Positions 33,882 to 42,301 of a stretch of 64,000 nucleotides of DNA are shown in pieces; within the stretch, counting starts at the first letter, position 1; each line of letters starts with the position of its first letter. The stretch is taken from IMG/VR virus record IMGVR_UViG_3300042558_002764, positions 1 through 64,000 of that record, one strand, 5' to 3'. The position numbers and the translations under genes are program-made. The notes beneath the pieces were generated by a model that was not told where the DNA came from, did not search any database, and saw nothing but the letters and a program-made list of their open reading frames with translations. This DNA is from a virus.

Positions 33882-35452
33882 ATTTTAATAAATTTATCAT
33901 TTTTATATATAAAAGTATTTATAACTTTAATCCATTTACTAACCAAATTTTTATTTTCCAATATAAAAGGGTGAAGTGTTTCTTTAAAATCTTTTTTAGA
34001 TTCATCTAAATATTTTTCATCATTTTTTCTGGTATAACTTTCTTTATGGTAAGCAACAGAATAACCATCGTTATAGTTTTTAAACCCATTAGATAATACT
34101 TTTATACCTAACTCAACGTCTTCAAAACAATTATTATAATTTTCATTAAAAAGTCCCATTTTAATAAATAAATCTTTATTTATTAATAGTAATGCGGCTG
34201 TATTACAAAAAACTTCTCTAACAGTGTTATTAAAATTATAGTAGTTATTTAATTTTTCGTGGGTTAGATTTATGGATGGATAAAGTTCTTCAAAATTGTT
34301 AGCATTTAAAACTTTATCGGAATGAACTATAACTCCATTATGTTGTATGGTGTTATTTGGGTAATGTAACCTACACCCAACAGAACCACAATCTTTATTT
34401 GTTAAAAAAACGTTTAACATAGAACTAAGAACATCATTTTTGATTTCAATATCATTATTACAAAATAATAAAAAATCGTGACCGTTACCTACATAGTTTT
34501 TAACAACATCGTTATTTATTTTAGCGAAATTATAATAATCATACTCAATTATTTTTAAATTCTTATAATCTTCAAAACTAATTTTTATTTGGTCCAATTC
34601 TTCTTTTGTAGACCCAGTATCAGCAATAAAAATACTAAATATGTCATGGTCACAATTACTGTAAAATGAATTAACACAATTTATTAAAAGTTCTAAATTT
34701 CCTTTTGTTGGTATTATTATTGCTACTTTTTTTAATTTTTTAAAATTTTTTCTTTTTATTTTTTCGTAAAATATATTTTTAGGTTTTAAATCTAATGGTA
34801 AATATTTTTTATATTTTTCTAAAAAAATTTCTTTTATTTTAAAAAATTCTTCATTAGGTTTACCCTCTGAATTGTGTGTAATGTCGAAAGAAAATGTAAC
34901 ACCTAATTTTACACCCTCAATAAAATTACTAACACAAAAAGAATGGTCATAAAAATGAAACCCATTTATATCCTCGTCAAATAGTTTTTTAATTTTATTT
35001 TTATCAACAGAAATAAAGAGTCCATCTAGGGTGACTACTTCAATTAAATCATTAAATTTAGGTGAGTATTTGGTTAACGTTTTTTTGTTATTATTTCTGT
35101 GGTAAACTTGTCCCACCATAGTTTGGTCCCTTTTGCTCCAAAAAATACCTGATTCAGACATGAAACAAGAACCGGCTTTACCTATAACACCAAACTCAGG
35201 ATTTTTTAAAAAATCATTTAACAATTTTACACCCCAATTCTGTGATAAAAAAATATCATCATGACAAAAAACTAGAATATCGTATTTAGATTCTTTTAAT
35301 CCTCTATTGTAAATTTCTGATAAGGAAAACTCATTTTGATTATTATATAATAATATTTCATATTCCTTTAAACCAATAGTTTTTTTTATGTGATTTTTAA
35401 ACTTATCAACACATAAATTGTCTTTATTAGAAGAAACAATAACACTAATCAT
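33878..35452 (-). CDS. Two-domain glycosyltransferase, paralogue of the 17899 gene
   Basis: A 524-residue protein. The N-terminal domain (MISVIVSSNKDNLCVDKF, then LVFCHDDIFLSQNWGV, and NGFHFYDHSFCVSN) matches the N-terminal domain of the protein at 17899-19440. The C-terminal domain is a different GT2, rhamnosyltransferase-like: VAIIIPTKGNLELLINC, FLLFCNNDIEIKNDVL and RLHYPNNTIQHNGVIVH. A shared first module with swapped second modules suggests domain shuffling between glycan islands. It probably catalyses two transfers. A partial ATATTTAT-like element (ATTTATAA) lies upstream. Confidence 0.82.
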   Translation of the reverse strand: MISVIVSSNKDNLCVDKFKNHIKKTIGLKEYEILLYNNQNEFSLSEIYNRGLKESKYDILVFCHDDIFLSQNWGVKLLNDFLKNPEFGVIGKAGSCFMSESGIFWSKRDQTMVGQVYHRNNNKKTLTKYSPKFNDLIEVVTLDGLFISVDKNKIKKLFDEDINGFHFYDHSFCVSNFIEGVKLGVTFSFDITHNSEGKPNEEFFKIKEIFLEKYKKYLPLDLKPKNIFYEKIKRKNFKKLKKVAIIIPTKGNLELLINCVNSFYSNCDHDIFSIFIADTGSTKEELDQIKISFEDYKNLKIIEYDYYNFAKINNDVVKNYVGNGHDFLLFCNNDIEIKNDVLSSMLNVFLTNKDCGSVGCRLHYPNNTIQHNGVIVHSDKVLNANNFEELYPSINLTHEKLNNYYNFNNTVREVFCNTAALLLINKDLFIKMGLFNENYNNCFEDVELGIKVLSNGFKNYNDGYSVAYHKESYTRKNDEKYLDESKKDFKETLHPFILENKNLVSKWIKVINTFIYKNDKFIKI

Positions 35453-35491
35453 TATATAACTTTTTATAAATAAAACCTTATTTTTTAAAAT

Positions 35492-36529
35492 TTAAACCCT
35501 AGAAATTTTAAACATTTCAGATTCTCGTTCTCTTCTAGTTTTTAAACCTGGATATTCGTCAAACATATTACTTGAGATATTTTTTATCTCTTCTTTAGCT
35601 TCTTGGAACTCACTTCGTTTAACGTATTGAATAAATTTGCTTGTCCTTAAATTACCCACACCATGATTATAGGTTATAGAAACCATAGCATCATACATAC
35701 CTTGTGTAATTTCAGGTTCTATACCTTTTTTATTCCACCCATCTAATATATTATTAACACCTTCAGAAGCTTTTAACATATCATCTTGTAATAATTGTTC
35801 AGCCTGTTCTCTAGTAATTCTTGTAATTTTTTTACCAGGGTTACGTTTATTGTAAGGTATAATATCTTCATGATTTGGTACAAAACTATAATCACCCCCC
35901 GTACTACCTCTTTCGGGGTTAGAAAAGACAGCGTGACCATAACCTGTGGTATAAGCACCATCACCTAAATTATAGAAATATAAAACAGGTTTACCACCAA
36001 TACCCTCTTCTTTTTTCAAATGTTTAAATAATCTTTGGCTAGGTTTTCTAATTTTTTGTGTTTTAACTACAGGTGTTTCTTTTTTAAATGAAGGCATTTC
36101 AAATCTAATACCACTCTGATAATCATTGCCTTCAATGGTGTTGGTGATACTAGTTATTTGGTTTACGGTTAAAATACCTAAAAAAGATGCCAAAACATAT
36201 TTTATTATTTTTTTCCTAAGTTGGTTGGGTAAAGATTTTATTTTTTTCAATAAAAGATTTAGATACCCAATAACATCTTCTTTTGTTTTAACCCATTTTT
36301 TAGATAAATCTAATTCTTTTTTAGTTTCTTGTGGAAAATCCCACACATACTCTGGACTAGTTTTGTCATTAGAAATAACGTCCCATTCAAATTCGGGGCT
36401 GAGAACATCTTTAACTTCATTTAATAATAAAAGTTTATGTAAAAATTTATCTAAATATTTATTAGATTCTTCTATTTTATTAGAACTTAGACTTTGGATT
36501 TCTTCTCTAATAATTTTTCTGATATTCAT
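35492..36529 (-). CDS. Lysozyme (GH24) with N-terminal leader and membrane-like segment
   Basis: A 345-residue protein. Residues about 163-345 are a GH24 lysozyme: KKEEG with catalytic Glu175, GAYTTGYGH with Thr194, and later TRITREQAEQLL, MYDAMVSITYNHGVGNL and FDEYPGLKTRRERES. The Asp that should follow is less clear: Asn187 occupies roughly its place and Asp190 is nearby. The first 150 residues are extra: an amphipathic leader (MNIRKIIREEIQSLSS), an acidic region, and a hydrophobic stretch (KYVLASFLGILTV, about 110-122). The phage spike lacks a lysozyme domain, so this may be the virion lysozyme or an endolysin. Confidence 0.82.
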   Translation of the reverse strand: MNIRKIIREEIQSLSSNKIEESNKYLDKFLHKLLLLNEVKDVLSPEFEWDVISNDKTSPEYVWDFPQETKKELDLSKKWVKTKEDVIGYLNLLLKKIKSLPNQLRKKIIKYVLASFLGILTVNQITSITNTIEGNDYQSGIRFEMPSFKKETPVVKTQKIRKPSQRLFKHLKKEEGIGGKPVLYFYNLGDGAYTTGYGHAVFSNPERGSTGGDYSFVPNHEDIIPYNKRNPGKKITRITREQAEQLLQDDMLKASEGVNNILDGWNKKGIEPEITQGMYDAMVSITYNHGVGNLRTSKFIQYVKRSEFQEAKEEIKNISSNMFDEYPGLKTRRERESEMFKISRV

Positions 36530-37950
36530 AAAGATTCTGTATCTATTTTAAATTTTAATTGTTTAACAAATTCTTCAGAAAATCTCTTTAAAAATGGAAC
36601 ACCGTCTTTACCAAAATACATTAATCCTGATATATTAGTTATACATTTATGGCCACCAGAATTAGCCTGAACCATATCCCAACCAGTAATTTTTAACATC
36701 TTTAAAGCTTTAATTTCTCTATCAGAAAGTGATGTGTAAGGTTTATCCATTATTTTTTTAATGGCGTTTTGCCATCTTTCTAATGTATAATCTGGTGAAC
36801 CACCATTAGGTATTTCATCTAATCCCATAATACCATTCTCAGTATCACCTAAAATAGCTACCATATCATTAAAACTAAAACCAACAGATTCTTCCGAAAA
36901 TTCTTTATTTTTTTCAGCAAAATACTTTACAGTATCAATAGATATAATTTTGTTTTCTAGTTCAGATTTAAATATACTTAAAACGTCTTGTGCTATTTCA
37001 CCTAAATTAACACCTTTAAGTTCCCTACCCTTTTTATAAGGATTACAAGAAGCTTGTAATAAACCTAATGGCCATGTTATAACCAAAAAATTGGCGTTAG
37101 GGTATAATTTAAAAGGTACGTATCTATCATAAGAACCTGGTTTAAACATAGAACCCCCACCGTATTGTTTTACAATCCCATACTCTTCATCGTATTCTAC
37201 ATTACCACTTTTTGATTGGACCTCAATATAATTGGAAAGGTTAACTTTCATTTCTTGAGCTGTGGCGTAACCATATTCTTTTGCTAATCTAACTATATTT
37301 TGGTAAATGTTTAAAAGTGATGGTGTACATTCCATCACAAGAGTTTCTAAAAATTTTGGTTTATTTTTGTAAGCTAATAATAATTTATTAGTTACAAGTG
37401 CCATACTAATTTTATTACGTTCTAAATCTTTTCCTTTATCTAGGGTAAAAACATAGTTCATAACATCATCTGGTGTAATATCTAATCTAGCATAATCAGC
37501 ACTATCTACAGTAGATATCATCATAATATCTTTTGATGGGAAAATGTCTGATGGTGAAAGAACGTTAGAGATAGTCTCAACGTTTGACCTTGAGTGTCTA
37601 AAACTTGTTGACGTACTTTTTTCAACACCAACTTGTGAATCGTGGTGGTCAGTATGTATAACAAACATTGGTTTACCGTGAGCAAAATCTACCAATACAG
37701 GCATTATTTCACCACTAGCGTCAGGTTTTTTAATTGAGAATTCTTTATCACCGTATTGAATTACTTCAACATCAACAACTTCAATACCGTTGTTTTCTAA
37801 ATAATTTTTCATGGCAATTGCCGTAGTAACTCCATCTAAATCCTGATGAAAATAAATTTTAGCTTTTTGATATCTTTTAGCTAATGTATTTATATTTTGT
37901 ATACCAGTTTCGACTAACAAAGCCTGTAGTATGTTTTCACTAATAATCAT
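36526..37950 (-). CDS. DHH-family phosphoesterase with N-terminal leader
   Basis: A 474-residue protein. IYFHQDLDGVTTAIAM (His-x-Asp-x-Asp-Gly), VIHTDHHDSQVG (the DHH motif) and TVDSADYARLD give the three metal-binding motifs. GGHKCITNISG near the end matches the DHHA1 GGGH-type motif. DHH enzymes are exonucleases (RecJ) or nano-RNases/c-di-NMP phosphodiesterases. About 28 residues precede the fold (MIISENILQALLVETGI) and look like the shared leader. The stop overlaps the lysozyme start by four bases, so both are coupled. Confidence 0.82.
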   Translation of the reverse strand: MIISENILQALLVETGIQNINTLAKRYQKAKIYFHQDLDGVTTAIAMKNYLENNGIEVVDVEVIQYGDKEFSIKKPDASGEIMPVLVDFAHGKPMFVIHTDHHDSQVGVEKSTSTSFRHSRSNVETISNVLSPSDIFPSKDIMMISTVDSADYARLDITPDDVMNYVFTLDKGKDLERNKISMALVTNKLLLAYKNKPKFLETLVMECTPSLLNIYQNIVRLAKEYGYATAQEMKVNLSNYIEVQSKSGNVEYDEEYGIVKQYGGGSMFKPGSYDRYVPFKLYPNANFLVITWPLGLLQASCNPYKKGRELKGVNLGEIAQDVLSIFKSELENKIISIDTVKYFAEKNKEFSEESVGFSFNDMVAILGDTENGIMGLDEIPNGGSPDYTLERWQNAIKKIMDKPYTSLSDREIKALKMLKITGWDMVQANSGGHKCITNISGLMYFGKDGVPFLKRFSEEFVKQLKFKIDTESL

Positions 37951-37968
37951 TATACTTATTGTTTTTCA

Positions 37969-37976
37969 ATAAATAT
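37969..37976 (-). promoter_or_regulatory. ATATTTAT element before the DHH gene
   Basis: The minus strand reads TGATATTTATTGAA and ends 18 bases upstream of the ATG. It would drive the DHH phosphoesterase and lysozyme genes together. Confidence 0.5.
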
Positions 37977-38188
37977 CACGACTTTTGGTTCAGTTCAATT
38001 AACTTATTTAGATACTGGAGGCATTTTTCTAAATCTTGTAAACCGTTTTTATGTCTCCATCTAGTAACATACTTAACAATATTGCCTTCAAAAAAGTCTA
38101 ATTTTTGTGAGTGTGCGTAATCCCACATCTCAATTCCTTGGTTATAATGTGAGGGATGTTCTATTTGTTCTTTATTTTTATCTTCCAT
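37976..38188 (-). CDS. DUF3310 protein
   Basis: A 70-residue protein matching DUF3310: IEHPSHYNQGIEMWDYA, then LDFFEGNIVKYVTRWRHKNG and LEKCLQYLNKLIELN. The family covers the nucleotide kinase T7 gp1.7 and many small phage proteins; the core motif is HPSHYN-x-G with a later GN-x-KY. The complete length matches a stand-alone domain. Its function in T4-like phages is uncertain. It is divergent from the gene at 38241. Confidence 0.85.
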   Translation of the reverse strand: MEDKNKEQIEHPSHYNQGIEMWDYAHSQKLDFFEGNIVKYVTRWRHKNGLQDLEKCLQYLNKLIELNQKS

Positions 38189-38192
38189 TATT

Positions 38193-38222
38193 TTTGTTTT
38201 TAATTAAAAATAGTTATATTTG
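38193..38222 (+). promoter_or_regulatory. Bacteroidota-type promoter before the 38241 gene
   Basis: TTTG (38193-38196) and TATATTTG (38215-38222) are separated by 18 bases, close to the TTTG-N19-TAnnTTTG consensus of host sigma factors in Bacteroidota. The ATG follows 18 bases later. This suggests early expression by host polymerase. Confidence 0.5.
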
Positions 38223-38240
38223 TAAAAATAAAAAAGTTTT

Positions 38241-38831
38241 ATGGAAAGAAAAAAATTAAATATATTTGAAAAAGTTGGTCTTTGGTGGAAATTTGAGGGT
38301 AGGTATTACCATAAAGATTTTATTAAAGGTGTTAAAAACCTTTGGTCATGGTTCCCTGTTATATGGAAAGACCGTGATTATGATGACCATTATATATTTG
38401 AAGTTTTAAAATTTAAATTAAATAAGCAAGCTGATTATATTGGTGGTAATGATAGACATTTAAGTGCTAAAAGAAATACTGAAATAATGCGTCTTGTAAC
38501 TAAACTAATTAAGTTACAACAAGATGATTTTTACGGTATGGAGTTTATGGATTACCATAAAACTAAATATGACTTTATCCCAACAGACGAAAGTAAAAAA
38601 TGGTATTCCATGGAAGATACTTTAGTGTCTGAAACTTTTGATGAGTATTTTAAAAAATACCCACGTCAATATAAAAAAGTGGTAAGTGGTGAAATAAATC
38701 TATATCAAAGACCTTTTGAAGAAAAAGATAAAAAATTAATTGCTATGGAGATTGCACATGAAAATCAAGATAGATGTAATAAACTTATTTTTAAACTTCT
38801 TGAAAAGAATATACAAAAATGGTGGGATTAA
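38241..38831 (+). CDS. Conserved-looking hypothetical phage protein
   Basis: A 196-residue protein, rich in Lys, Trp and Tyr, probably helical. The N-terminal part has WWKFEGRYYHKDFIKG and NLWSWFPVIWKDRDYDDH, an aromatic motif region. RHLSAKRNTEIMRLVTKLIK is a helix, and the C-terminus ends NIQKWWD. I know no function for it. It is transcribed from a host-type promoter toward the SNF2 gene and their stops overlap at 38828-38831, so the two genes converge. A small early protein interacting with host factors is possible. Confidence 0.65.
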   Translation: MERKKLNIFEKVGLWWKFEGRYYHKDFIKGVKNLWSWFPVIWKDRDYDDHYIFEVLKFKLNKQADYIGGNDRHLSAKRNTEIMRLVTKLIKLQQDDFYGMEFMDYHKTKYDFIPTDESKKWYSMEDTLVSETFDEYFKKYPRQYKKVVSGEINLYQRPFEEKDKKLIAMEIAHENQDRCNKLIFKLLEKNIQKWWD

Positions 38832-40648
38832 TAACCCACCATTAATTTTTTAAAGAAATCGGTTGAGATGTCAAATTCTTCTTGTTCATCACCGACAACT
38901 GTATTAATAACACGTTTTTTCTTTTGTAACATTTCATACATCATTTCATCAATAGTACCTTGAGCTATTGGGTAATAAACATTAACAGTTTTTGACTGAC
39001 CGATGCGAAAGGCCCTATCTTCCGCCTGTGCGTGATTAGCTGGTACAAAATCTAAATCATTCATAATAACTACCTGTGCCGCTGTAAGTGTAATTGCGGT
39101 ACCAGCAGATACAAGATTGCCAACAAAGACTTTAATATTTTCATTCTCTTGGAACCCGTCAATAGACTTTTGTTTTTGTGTACCACTCAGTTTACCGTTA
39201 TGACCCACAGCTATTCTACCAAAATGATTCATTAATGCATCAAATGAGTGGGTGAAGTTTGTAAATATAATTACCTTTTGACCGTTCTCAATTGCTTGTT
39301 CAGCTAATTCAATCGTGTGTTTAACTTTTTCTTGTGCTAAATATTTTCTAAGAACAACTAATTCAACCATGTGTCTACCTGAACCAAGACGTTTACCTTC
39401 ACTTTTGGCCCATTCAAGATATTCCTCAAATACATTACCATACCCTTTCATATCATCAATCTCAATATAATAAGGTGCCACAATTTTTGGTGGTAGGTCT
39501 AGGTGGTCTTCTTTTTTTCTTCTTAAGATAAGTGATTTAGTTCTTTCATGTAACTCTTCTAAGTTAGAAGCTCCATCAGTTAACCATATATCTTTGTATT
39601 GTCCACTATTTAATTTCTTTTTAAATTTTTTACCATCACAATATCTAAATGCAAAGTATTTCCAACTAGAAGTTACTGGTGATTCACAGAGATTAAGTAG
39701 GTTAAAATAATCCATTGGTCTGTTTGCGATAGGTGTACCCGTTAATAACCACCTTTTACCAATACTTTCAGCAATCTGGTTAACTATTTTAGTCCTATCA
39801 GCTTTAGGATTTTTAACCATGTGAGCTTCATCTAATATAATAATGTCGTAACCTTCATTAACCAAATGTCTATTTATTTCCCACTCTTCATAATTTTTTC
39901 TGTTATCTATTAAAGTATGGAAATTTTTAAGTATGTCATAATTAATGATAGTAAATTTTTTGGGATTCCAATGACCAGTTTTTAAAATACTAATATCTTC
40001 TTCAGGAACAAAATTTGATATCTCACGGTACCAATTAATTTTGGCGTTAGCCGGACAAACTACTAAAACTTTTTCCGCTCCCGTTTCTAAAGCTGAAACA
40101 ATGGATTGAAATGTTTTGCCAAGACCCATGTCATCAGCAAGAATACAATTTTTTTTACTTAAAAGAAATTTAATACCCTTTTCTTGGTGGGGGAAAGCTT
40201 TCCACCCTCTTCTATCTAATTTTTGGTATTTTTCAAAATCAACCTCAACATTAATTTCGGTATCATATAAGTTCTCAAATACCTGTGTTTTTGGTACATA
40301 AAAAAGTGGTGAGTATTTTTGATTTTTAAAAACCTTACCCCTAACATGATAACTTTTTTCTGTATCACCTAAAACAGTTTCAACAAATATTTTTTCAGGT
40401 ACATGATTAAGTTCAAACTTTTCTTGTAACTGTTTACCCAAAAACTCTGTTATGGTAATAACTTTATTAACATCAACAGGGTCCTTATCAAAATTATTTT
40501 CTACATACTCAGATACACTGGGTGATATAGGAAAAGAACCTTCCTTATCTAATCTTTCTTTTAACGATATTAAATACTCATTTTTACCTTCATAGGTCTC
40601 TAGTTTTAATAAAGTTTTTCTATTCTTTAATTTACCAATATCTAGCAT
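38828..40648 (-). CDS. SNF2-family helicase/ATPase
   Basis: A 606-residue protein. FPHQEKGIKFLLSKKNC precedes Walker A DDMGLGKT (residues 172-179). DEAH is motif II (ILDEAHMVKNPKAD), LLTGTPIANRPM is motif III, and QAEDRAFRIGQ is motif VI, all in SNF2 form. An N-terminal region of about 130 residues precedes the motor. SNF2 enzymes translocate on double-stranded DNA to remodel protein-DNA or branched structures. Large phages carry them for recombination or replication restart. It may also help displace host proteins. The start is divergent from the neck/tail genes. Confidence 0.9.
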   Translation of the reverse strand: MLDIGKLKNRKTLLKLETYEGKNEYLISLKERLDKEGSFPISPSVSEYVENNFDKDPVDVNKVITITEFLGKQLQEKFELNHVPEKIFVETVLGDTEKSYHVRGKVFKNQKYSPLFYVPKTQVFENLYDTEINVEVDFEKYQKLDRRGWKAFPHQEKGIKFLLSKKNCILADDMGLGKTFQSIVSALETGAEKVLVVCPANAKINWYREISNFVPEEDISILKTGHWNPKKFTIINYDILKNFHTLIDNRKNYEEWEINRHLVNEGYDIIILDEAHMVKNPKADRTKIVNQIAESIGKRWLLTGTPIANRPMDYFNLLNLCESPVTSSWKYFAFRYCDGKKFKKKLNSGQYKDIWLTDGASNLEELHERTKSLILRRKKEDHLDLPPKIVAPYYIEIDDMKGYGNVFEEYLEWAKSEGKRLGSGRHMVELVVLRKYLAQEKVKHTIELAEQAIENGQKVIIFTNFTHSFDALMNHFGRIAVGHNGKLSGTQKQKSIDGFQENENIKVFVGNLVSAGTAITLTAAQVVIMNDLDFVPANHAQAEDRAFRIGQSKTVNVYYPIAQGTIDEMMYEMLQKKKRVINTVVGDEQEEFDISTDFFKKLMVGY

Positions 40649-40704
40649 AACTTATTAAATATAGAAACAAATAGAAAAAAATAAATGAAATACGATTCTT
40701 CTAA

Positions 40705-40712
40705 ATATTTAT
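40705..40712 (+). promoter_or_regulatory. ATATTTAT element before the 40729 gene
   Basis: CTAAATATTTATAAGAAAA precedes the ATG by 16 bases. It starts the plus-strand neck/tail run. Confidence 0.5.
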
Positions 40713-40728
40713 AAGAAAATATACTTAA

Positions 40729-41244
40729 ATGTCAGATAAAAGAAGATTTCCAATAACTCGTGTTCATAAATTTTATGATGAGACTGATTTTGGTTTTGAT
40801 AATGAGTTAGCCAGAGAATTTGTAGAAGGTGATTTAAATTTTGTTGTAATTCTTTTTAGGGTTGATAGGATTAAAAGTCAAACAGATAGTGTATACGGTG
40901 AGTCTGATGTAGAAGAAATTAAATTTCATCCTCCTGTAGAAATTAAAGTTCGACCAAATTTGGAAGAATCACAGTCTAAAGCATATTCAGAAGGTTATAT
41001 GAGATATGAGGATTATGGTAATTTAACTTTTACAGTTTTTACCGACCATTTAAAAGAGTTAGGTGTTGATATAACATACGGTGATTATATCGGTTACCCT
41101 GATAAAGAAGATAATATTAAATATTTTACTGTCACAAATGACGGTAAAATTAATTCTGATAACACTAAAACTAGATTAGGTTACAAATCTTACTATAGAA
41201 AAGTAGTTTGTACAACGGCTGACCCAGAAGAGTTTATGGGTTAA
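40729..41244 (+). CDS. Putative neck/head-completion protein
   Basis: A 171-residue protein. It has an N-terminal aromatic stretch FPITRVHKFYDETDFGFD, DLNFVVILFRVDRI, a long beta region around KFHPPVEIKVRPNLEES, and ELGVDITYGDYIGYPDKED then YYRKVVCTTADPEEF. I recall this arrangement from T4-like phages as a virion protein near the neck, but cannot verify the family name. It is the first of a co-directional series reaching the adhesin, ahead of the tail sheath gene, matching T4 neck/tail order (gp13-gp15 before gp18). Role assigned by position and resemblance. Confidence 0.55.
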   Translation: MSDKRRFPITRVHKFYDETDFGFDNELAREFVEGDLNFVVILFRVDRIKSQTDSVYGESDVEEIKFHPPVEIKVRPNLEESQSKAYSEGYMRYEDYGNLTFTVFTDHLKELGVDITYGDYIGYPDKEDNIKYFTVTNDGKINSDNTKTRLGYKSYYRKVVCTTADPEEFMG

Positions 41245-41257
41245 TATAAATAAAATT

Positions 41258-42301
41258 ATGGCATTACCAAAAAAAAGAAAAACTGATTTACAAATTAAAA
41301 GTATAGACCCACAAGGTGGTCCTGCTCATTGGGTTGAACAGTTTTTAGAACAAAATAAACAATTTTTACCTAGGTCAGTTGATTTTGCTGATTTAGATGA
41401 GGGTTTTGTTGAATTTGTTGAAAACGACTTAGGTATAGTTTTAAAGGGTGAAAAAGTACCTGTTAATTTTTTAACATTACAAAGATGGAATGAATTTACA
41501 AAAATTTGGCCAAATACAGATAAATATAAAAATGTTAAAATACCTTTTGTTTCTGTTGTTAGAAAACCTAATCCCGAAAAAGGTACTAACCCAGCCGACT
41601 TTAAAATACCCGTAAGAAAAAATTTCCCTTATATGCAAATACCCGTTTGGGATGGTAATCGTAAAGGTGCTGACATTTACGGAATACCAAATCCCGTAGG
41701 TGTCGACATGATGTATACCGTTAGATTGTTTTGTTACAAAATGAGGGATTTAAACAAATTAAATCAAAAAGTATTACAGGCATTTGCTTCAGCTCAAGCT
41801 TACGTTAATATTAAAGGACACTACTTCCCAATCATGTTAGAAACCATTGGTGATGAAAGTCAAATTGATGATTTAGAAGGAAAAAGATTTTATGTACAAA
41901 CTTATGAAATGAGGTTAATGGGTTATTTGGTTGATTCGGAAGAATTTGATGTTAAACCAGCAATCAGTAGAGCTTTAGTTACTTTTGAAACTAGTAGTAG
42001 GATACCAAAACCTTTAGCTAGATTTATTAAAGATAATGCTAAAGATGATAAAACATTAAAATGTATTATACAGTTTTTACCTGGTTCATCAACTTCTATA
42101 AGATTTTCTACCGAAGTTAAAACTAGTTTTAGTTCTGTAGATTTAGATAACATAACATCTTATACAATTTATGTAAATGGGGTTTTAACAACCATACCTT
42201 TTGTAGTCGAACCTTCTGACGTTATAATTATAAACATAGTAAAGGACGATTCAACCATGATTGGTGAAATAACACTTAGAGGATTAATTATTACAGAATG
42301 A
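41258..42301 (+). CDS. Putative tail-completion/neck structural protein
   Basis: A 347-residue protein with a basic N-terminus (ALPKKRKTDLQIKSI), beta-rich middle (KIPFVSVVRKPNPEKG, PYMQIPVWDGNRKGADIYG) and KRFYVQTYEMRLMGYLVDSE. The C-terminal third is a small beta domain. The length resembles the T4 gp15-like tail terminator (272) with an extra domain, but I am not sure of the family. Its last four bases overlap the ATG of the adhesin gene, so they are translationally coupled. Confidence 0.55.
   Translation: MALPKKRKTDLQIKSIDPQGGPAHWVEQFLEQNKQFLPRSVDFADLDEGFVEFVENDLGIVLKGEKVPVNFLTLQRWNEFTKIWPNTDKYKNVKIPFVSVVRKPNPEKGTNPADFKIPVRKNFPYMQIPVWDGNRKGADIYGIPNPVGVDMMYTVRLFCYKMRDLNKLNQKVLQAFASAQAYVNIKGHYFPIMLETIGDESQIDDLEGKRFYVQTYEMRLMGYLVDSEEFDVKPAISRALVTFETSSRIPKPLARFIKDNAKDDKTLKCIIQFLPGSSTSIRFSTEVKTSFSSVDLDNITSYTIYVNGVLTTIPFVVEPSDVIIINIVKDDSTMIGEITLRGLIITE

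Noticed and set aside
41240-41257. T4-type late promoter TATAAATA before the 41258 gene
   Set aside because: The sequence AATATAAATAAAATT is there, but it overlaps the stop of the previous gene, leaves too little room before the ATG, and differs in orientation from the other elements.
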